Part shown: positions 6,243 to 10,105 of the stretch, piece by piece
Numbering within the stretch: position 1 is the stretch's first letter
Layout: each line of letters starts with the position of its first letter
Source of the DNA: Anaerolineales bacterium
Lineage (GTDB): Bacteria > Chloroflexota > Anaerolineae > Anaerolineales > Villigracilaceae
DNA: 10,105 nt
Reading direction: 5' to 3'
Assembly (NCBI GenBank): GCA_015489255.1
Contig: WGAD01000250.1
Location: forward strand, 1-10,105
Notes under the pieces: generated by a model
Database searches by the model: none
The model's input: the letters and a program-made list of their open reading frames with translations, nothing else
Told to the model about the DNA's origin: nothing
Program-made: the position numbers and the translations under genes

Positions 6243-7994
6243 TCAGCGTGCCCCCCGGCGGCCAAACTGCCGTTCCAGCATATCCACGGAAAGGTGGATC
6301 ATGGTTGGGCGCCCGTGCGGGCAGGTGCGCGGCGACTCGCAGGCTTCCAGGCTGCGCAGCAAGGCCTCCTGCTCTGCCGGCGGCAGCGGTTGCCCCCCTT
6401 TGATCGCCAGCCGTTTGCACACGCGGGCCGCAACGCGGGCTTCCAGGGCCTGCGCCAGCGGCGCTTCGTCTTCTTCAAAATCTTCTACCAGCGCTCGCAA
6501 GGCCGCCGCCGGATCGCGCCCGCCAAAGAGGGCCGGCATGGCCCGCACCTGAAAAGTGTTCGGCCCAAAAGGCGCCACCTCGAACCCCAATTTGCCGAGC
6601 AGAGGCAATTGCTCTTGCAGCAAATCGGCCTGGTGTGGTGGCAGCGTTACCGCCACCGGAGACAACAAAGCCTGCGCCGGAATATGCGCCTCCGCCAGTT
6701 GAGACATCAATTTCTCGAACAAAACCCGTTCATGCGCCGCATGTTGATCGATCAAATACAGCCCGTCCGGGCCTTCGGCCACCAGATAGGTGTTCCCAAT
6801 CTGCCCAACCAGGCGCAAGATCGGCATTCTGGAAAGCGCCGGCTGTGAAGAGGGCGGACGGGCCGCTGCGGCGGCCTCTGGTCGAGACGCCTCCTCTGCC
6901 GCAGGAAAGGCGTGCCCCACCTGCCAGTCCGTCAGCGCGTCGCGCTCCGGCTGGCGCGGTGCACTGCCGCCCCAAAAGTGTTGCACCGCACCGCTCTGCG
7001 GCACAGGCGCATAAGCCAACACCGCCCGCCGTACAGCCCGCTGCACAAAACTGAACACCCGGTCGTGCTCGCGGAAGCGCACCTCGGCCTTCGTCGGGTG
7101 GACGTTCACGTCCACGCTATCCGGCGGCACGTCCAGGAAGAGCGTCGTCAAAGGATAACGCCCCACCATCAACAACGTGTGGTAAGCCTGCAAAACGGCC
7201 TTGTTGAGCGGCATATCCTGCACCCAGCGACCATTGACAAAAAACGTCATCTCGCGCCGATTGGAACGGGTGAGCGCCGGCGGGCTGATGAAGCCGGTCA
7301 GGCGCAGACCGCTTTCCTCCGCCTGCACTTCCAGCATTTGCCGGGCCACATCGGCGCCATACAACACCCCCAAAATCGCCCGCCGATCGCCATCGCCGCT
7401 GGTTTGCAAGGAGGAGCGGCCATCCAACAAAAGCTTGAAGCGCACCTGTGGGTAGGCCAGCGCATAACGCGCCAGCAGGGTGTTGATCGCCCGCCGTTCG
7501 GTGACCGCCGATTTCAAGAATTTGAGCCGCGCCGGCACATTGAAGAAAAGGTCTTCTACCCGCACGGTCGTTCCCGGCGGGGCAGCCACCGGCTCCGGTT
7601 CGCCGGCGTGGCCGCCATCCACGCGGATGCGCACGCCCGTTTGCGCCGCCGCCGTGCGCGAGATCAAGGTCAAACGCGAAACGGAAGCGATCGAAGCCAG
7701 GGCCTCGCCGCGAAAACCGAGCGTAGCGATGCGAAAAAGGTCGTCCGCTGAACGCAGTTTGCTGGTCGCATGGCGGGCAACGGCCAGCGGCACCTCGTCG
7801 GCGGGAATCCCCTCGCCATCGTCGCGGACCTCGATGCGTTTGCGTCCGGCGGCCTCCACCAGGATAGAGACAGAACGCGCGTGCGCATCGAGGGCGTTTT
7901 CCAGTAGTTCTTTGACCACCGAGGCTGGCCGTTCCACCACCTCGCCAGCCGCGATCTGGGAAGCAATTTCTGGGGGTAAGATGTGAATGGGCAT
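6243..7994 (-). CDS. mutL: DNA mismatch repair protein MutL with endonuclease motif
   Basis: This 583-residue protein has the complete GHKL ATPase domain: catalytic E32 and Mg-binding N33 (LLENALDA), DDGEGI (58-63), ATSKL (77-81) and GFRGEAL (93-99), with HPTKAEVRF (299-307) at the end of the second domain. A Pro/Ala-rich linker (about 340-390) leads to the C-terminal dimer domain. This carries the metal-dependent nicking motif DQHAAHERVLFE (416-427), C526-K (VCKRLAIKGG) and C558-P-H-G-R-P, the three elements of endonuclease-type MutL found in bacteria without MutH. It therefore should nick the mismatched strand after recognition by MutS; no mutS lies in the window. The start is ATG at 7994, which gives the standard N-terminus MPIHILPPEIASQIAAGEVV. 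There is no Shine-Dalgarno sequence; a TATAAT box lies only 6 bases upstream. It leads an operon with two downstream genes. Confidence 0.98.
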   Translation of the reverse strand: MPIHILPPEIASQIAAGEVVERPASVVKELLENALDAHARSVSILVEAAGRKRIEVRDDGEGIPADEVPLAVARHATSKLRSADDLFRIATLGFRGEALASIASVSRLTLISRTAAAQTGVRIRVDGGHAGEPEPVAAPPGTTVRVEDLFFNVPARLKFLKSAVTERRAINTLLARYALAYPQVRFKLLLDGRSSLQTSGDGDRRAILGVLYGADVARQMLEVQAEESGLRLTGFISPPALTRSNRREMTFFVNGRWVQDMPLNKAVLQAYHTLLMVGRYPLTTLFLDVPPDSVDVNVHPTKAEVRFREHDRVFSFVQRAVRRAVLAYAPVPQSGAVQHFWGGSAPRQPERDALTDWQVGHAFPAAEEASRPEAAAAARPPSSQPALSRMPILRLVGQIGNTYLVAEGPDGLYLIDQHAAHERVLFEKLMSQLAEAHIPAQALLSPVAVTLPPHQADLLQEQLPLLGKLGFEVAPFGPNTFQVRAMPALFGGRDPAAALRALVEDFEEDEAPLAQALEARVAARVCKRLAIKGGQPLPPAEQEALLRSLEACESPRTCPHGRPTMIHLSVDMLERQFGRRGAR

Positions 7995-8000
7995 GGGGGT

Positions 8001-8028
8001 ATTATATCGCGCTCGCGGGCCAAAGCAA
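8001..8028 (-). promoter_or_regulatory. mutL promoter, predicted to give a leaderless mRNA
   Basis: On the - strand TTGCTT (8028-8023) and a perfect TATAAT (8006-8001) are separated by 16 bases, a near-consensus sigma-70-type promoter. Only ACCCCC lies between the -10 box and the ATG at 7994, so the transcript should begin at or beside the A of the start codon. The -35 box overlaps the end of the T-tract of the upstream terminator. Confidence 0.72.
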
Positions 8029-8055
8029 AAAAGGCAACCGGCACACGCGGTTGCC
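8027..8055 (-). terminator. Rho-independent terminator after the histidine kinase gene
   Basis: Read on the - strand, GGCAACCG (8055-8048), a 7-base loop and CGGTTGCC (8040-8033) form a perfect 8-base-pair GC-rich stem followed by TTTTTT (8032-8027). It stands 20 bases after the kinase stop and separates the sirtuin-kinase operon from mutL. Confidence 0.9.
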
Positions 8056-8075
8056 CTGGGAAAGCCGAAAAGTCA

Positions 8076-9272
8076 TCAGGTTTTGTGTTCGCGGGGCAAA
8101 CAAACCGTGAACACCGACCCTTTGCCCACCTGGCTATCTACCCGGATGCGCCCGCCGTGCGCTTCCACAATTTGCCGGGTAATGGCCAGCCCCAGCCCAG
8201 TGCCCTGGGCGTGCGTTTCCGTGGATTTAACCCGATAGAATTTCTCGAACAAATGGGGCATGGCCTCCGGCGGAATACCCAGCCCCGTATCTTCCACCTG
8301 GATGTGAATCTCTTCCCCCTGCGCCGCAGCGCGGATCGTCACCTGGCCACCGCGATGGTTGTACTTGATAGCATTGCTGACCAGGTTAATCAGCACTTGC
8401 TTCAGCCGGTTGGAGTCCCCCCACAGAGGGGGCAAATCGGCAGGAATTTCTGTGCGCAGCTGGACCTGCTCTTCCTCGGCGCGAGCCTTCATCAAAGACA
8501 CCACTTCCTCAATCAACGTCGTCAGATCGCAAGGCTGCATTTCAAACTGCACCCGGCCAGATTCCAGTCGGGAAAGATCGAGAAAAGCAGAAGCCAGCTG
8601 GCTGAGGCGCAACGTTTCCTTGTGCAAATTCTGGATGATCTCGTTGCGCTGTTCCGGGGAGATCTCAGGCCGCATGAGCAAATAGGTCGCCGTGCTTAAG
8701 GAGGCCAGCGGGGTGCGCAATTCGTGGACGAATTCGGAAATCAGGTCAAATTGTTGAAAGAGACGGGTGTTTTCAATGGCAATGGCCGCCTGCCCGGCCA
8801 GCACGTTCAGCAAATGCTCGTCCGATTCGGTAAACCCCTCGTCTCCTTTTTTGTTCAGGGCTTCCAGCACTCCTACAATGCGGTTTTTGGTCATCATAGG
8901 AACGGCCAGCAAAGAACGGGTATCGTAGCTAACCGTCCGCGCAACCTCGCCATAATACCGCGGATCGGTATGCGCGTCTTGCACCCGCACCGCTTGCTGG
9001 TTCCGCAGCACCCAGCCGGCGATCGATCCCTCCAAAGGGACGACCAGGCCGCGCATCGTCGGCTCATCGATGTTGGTCGCCGTCTGGAAGTAGAGCTCGC
9101 GCGTGCCTTCATCGTAGAGCAAAATGGAGGCCGCCTCCGCATCGGTGATATCGCGCGCGGCCTCCGTGATGCGTACCAACAGCGAAGAAAGGTCCAGGTG
9201 AGAAGACAGTTCGGCGGCAATTTCTATCAACCGCCGGTAATCATCCAGTTGGGCTTGCAAATGTTCGTTCAT
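8076..9272 (-). CDS. Soluble GAF-domain sensor histidine kinase
   Basis: This 398-residue protein has no membrane segment. After a short N-terminal helix, a GAF sensor domain covers about 25-168 (DITDAEAASILLYDEGTREL and LLAVPMMTKNRIVGVLEALN are typical). The HisKA domain has the phosphorylated H183 in FVHELRTPL. The ATPase domain has the N box around N300 (NLVSNAIKYN), G1 D328 in VEDTGLGI, the F box LFEKFYR (341-347) and G2 GTGLGL (357-362). It should autophosphorylate in the cytoplasm in response to a small molecule or redox cue bound by GAF; no response regulator is encoded in the window. The start is ATG at 9272, which overlaps the sirtuin stop (ATGA); the long in-frame extension to 9650 lies inside the sirtuin gene and has no family match. 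The upstream region GGAACGA is a weak ribosome binding site, so translation is probably coupled to the sirtuin. A terminator follows. Confidence 0.95.
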   Translation of the reverse strand: MNEHLQAQLDDYRRLIEIAAELSSHLDLSSLLVRITEAARDITDAEAASILLYDEGTRELYFQTATNIDEPTMRGLVVPLEGSIAGWVLRNQQAVRVQDAHTDPRYYGEVARTVSYDTRSLLAVPMMTKNRIVGVLEALNKKGDEGFTESDEHLLNVLAGQAAIAIENTRLFQQFDLISEFVHELRTPLASLSTATYLLMRPEISPEQRNEIIQNLHKETLRLSQLASAFLDLSRLESGRVQFEMQPCDLTTLIEEVVSLMKARAEEEQVQLRTEIPADLPPLWGDSNRLKQVLINLVSNAIKYNHRGGQVTIRAAAQGEEIHIQVEDTGLGIPPEAMPHLFEKFYRVKSTETHAQGTGLGLAITRQIVEAHGGRIRVDSQVGKGSVFTVCLPREHKT

Positions 9273-10039
9273 AGGGTTCGTTCCATAATCAAAGAAGCCA
9301 TCTGCGGTAGAACCTCCGCGACATCCTCCCGAAAGAGAACGTCTGCCCGCACGTCCAGATAAGTGGGGGTACGGTTGATGATGATCAGGTGCGCGCCGCG
9401 ATCCAGCGCCTGCATCGGCAGCCCGGCCACCGGCAGCACCTCCAGCGAAGAACCGGCGACGATCATCACCTGACAGCTGCGGGCGTATTCTTGCGCTTGC
9501 AACCAGGCTTGCTGCGGCAACTGCTCGCCGAAGAGCACCACATCGGGCTTGAGCACCGCTCCGCAATCTGGACAATGCGGGGTCTGTGCCTCTTCCAGGT
9601 AGGCGGGCAAAAAACCAGCTGCCTCGTAACGGGCAAAGCAACGGGTACAAGAGAGCGTGGACAGCGAACCGTGCAACTCAACGATCTGCCGGGAGCCGGC
9701 TTTCTGGTGCAGCAAGTCCACGTTTTGCGTCAACACGGCTTGCAAATAGCCCGTCCGCTCCATGCGCGCCAGCGCCCGGTGCGCCGCATTGGGTTGGGCC
9801 GCCCAGATCTGCGCCGCCAGCGGGCGAAACCAGCGGTAGAACTTCTCCGGCGTGTGGCGAAAAGCCAGCAAAGAGGCCGCTTCCAGCGATTCCTCCTGCG
9901 CCCACAACCCTGTGTCCGCAGAGCGAAAATCGGGGATGCCCGAAGGCGTGGAAATGCCCGCCCCGGTCAGGGCGACCGTCTGGCGGGCATGGGCCAGCAG
10001 ATCGGCGGCAAAGCGCAGCCGTTGTTGCAGGCTCGTCAT
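9269..10039 (-). CDS. Sir2-family NAD-dependent protein deacylase (sirtuin)
   Basis: This 256-residue protein is a full-length bacterial sirtuin. Visible motifs are the NAD-binding GAGISTPSGIPDFRS (26-40), TQNVDLLHQKAG (104-115), the catalytic H123 in ELHGSL, a zinc site with C131-x2-C134 and C156-x2-C159, AGSSLEVLP (195-203) and IIINRTPT (219-226). The family removes acetyl or longer acyl groups from lysine, consuming NAD and releasing nicotinamide; it acts in the cytoplasm. The R/Y pair that marks desuccinylases (class III) is not evident after the GAGIS region, where the sequence reads FRSADTGLWAQ, so a deacetylase is more likely, but this is inference. Start ATG at 10039 overlaps the stop of the upstream gene (ATGA), with GGAGG at 10054-10050 ten bases before it. 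Its own stop overlaps the kinase start the same way. Confidence 0.95.
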   Translation of the reverse strand: MTSLQQRLRFAADLLAHARQTVALTGAGISTPSGIPDFRSADTGLWAQEESLEAASLLAFRHTPEKFYRWFRPLAAQIWAAQPNAAHRALARMERTGYLQAVLTQNVDLLHQKAGSRQIVELHGSLSTLSCTRCFARYEAAGFLPAYLEEAQTPHCPDCGAVLKPDVVLFGEQLPQQAWLQAQEYARSCQVMIVAGSSLEVLPVAGLPMQALDRGAHLIIINRTPTYLDVRADVLFREDVAEVLPQMASLIMERTL

Positions 10040-10105
10040 GCGGGTTTTGCCTCCAGGGCAGCCACTGCGCGCGCCAGTTTTTCTACCTGTTGATTGAAAA
10101 TACTC
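10036..10105 (-). CDS. C-terminal end of an unidentified protein (5' end outside the window)
   Basis: A frame open from the right edge encodes 22 residues, SIFNQQVEKLARAVAALEAKPA, and ends in TGA that overlaps the sirtuin ATG by 4 bases (ATGA). The stretch is an amphipathic helix of the sort that ends many soluble proteins. Its overlap with the sirtuin makes a real gene likely, but nothing can be said about its function. Confidence 0.6.
   Translation of the reverse strand, partial: SIFNQQVEKLARAVAALEAKPA

Noticed and set aside
6912..7751. Long open frame on the + strand (279 codons) opposite mutL
   Set aside because: Antisense to conserved MutL motifs; the translation is rich in His, Arg and Gln without domain character.
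9273..9650. In-frame N-terminal extension of the histidine kinase
   Set aside because: It lies wholly inside the sirtuin gene in another frame, has low-complexity Arg/Gly/Ala composition, and the ATG at 9272 with an ATGA overlap gives a normal GAF start.

Overview
The window looks like ordinary chromosomal DNA from a GC-rich, free-living bacterium. The gene set suggests Chloroflexota, class Anaerolineae or a near relative: a split UvrD-like helicase and Fe-S RecB-type nuclease, an SDT1-type HAD nucleotidase, a YugP-type membrane zinc peptidase, and a MutL that carries its own endonuclease motif. This taxonomic guess is inference from gene content and style only; there is no rRNA or other marker. 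I see no mobile element, CRISPR array, tRNA, rRNA or prophage gene. Coding density is very high, and the longest non-coding gap is 81 bases.

Left half, + strand (1-4600): the C-terminal part of a UvrD/PcrA-family helicase runs in from the left edge and overlaps by 4 bases a small PD-(D/E)XK nuclease with four iron-sulfur-type cysteines. The two probably form a helicase-nuclease pair for DNA end processing. Next is an SDT1/YjjG-like HAD phosphatase with a TATAAT box almost touching its start codon. A second unit, with its own promoter and strong ribosome binding sites, encodes a membrane-anchored S41 (Ctp) protease and a YugP-type membrane zinc metallopeptidase, both probably acting at the cell envelope. 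An intrinsic terminator closes this half at 4605-4639.

Right half, - strand (10105-4647, read right to left): the tail of an unknown gene, a Sir2 sirtuin and a soluble GAF-domain histidine kinase are chained by two ATGA stop/start overlaps and end in a strong terminator at 8027-8055. The T-tract of that terminator overlaps the -35 box of the mutL promoter, and the mutL transcript is predicted to be leaderless. mutL is followed, one base after its stop, by a membrane-anchored protein with a possible transglutaminase/cysteine-peptidase-like domain, and then by a zinc-dependent medium-chain dehydrogenase. The two halves converge at about 4620.

I found no clear new biological system. The points most worth a second look are the helicase-nuclease pair, the exported Cys/His protein downstream of mutL, the sirtuin-kinase coupling, and the two promoters that predict leaderless mRNAs.
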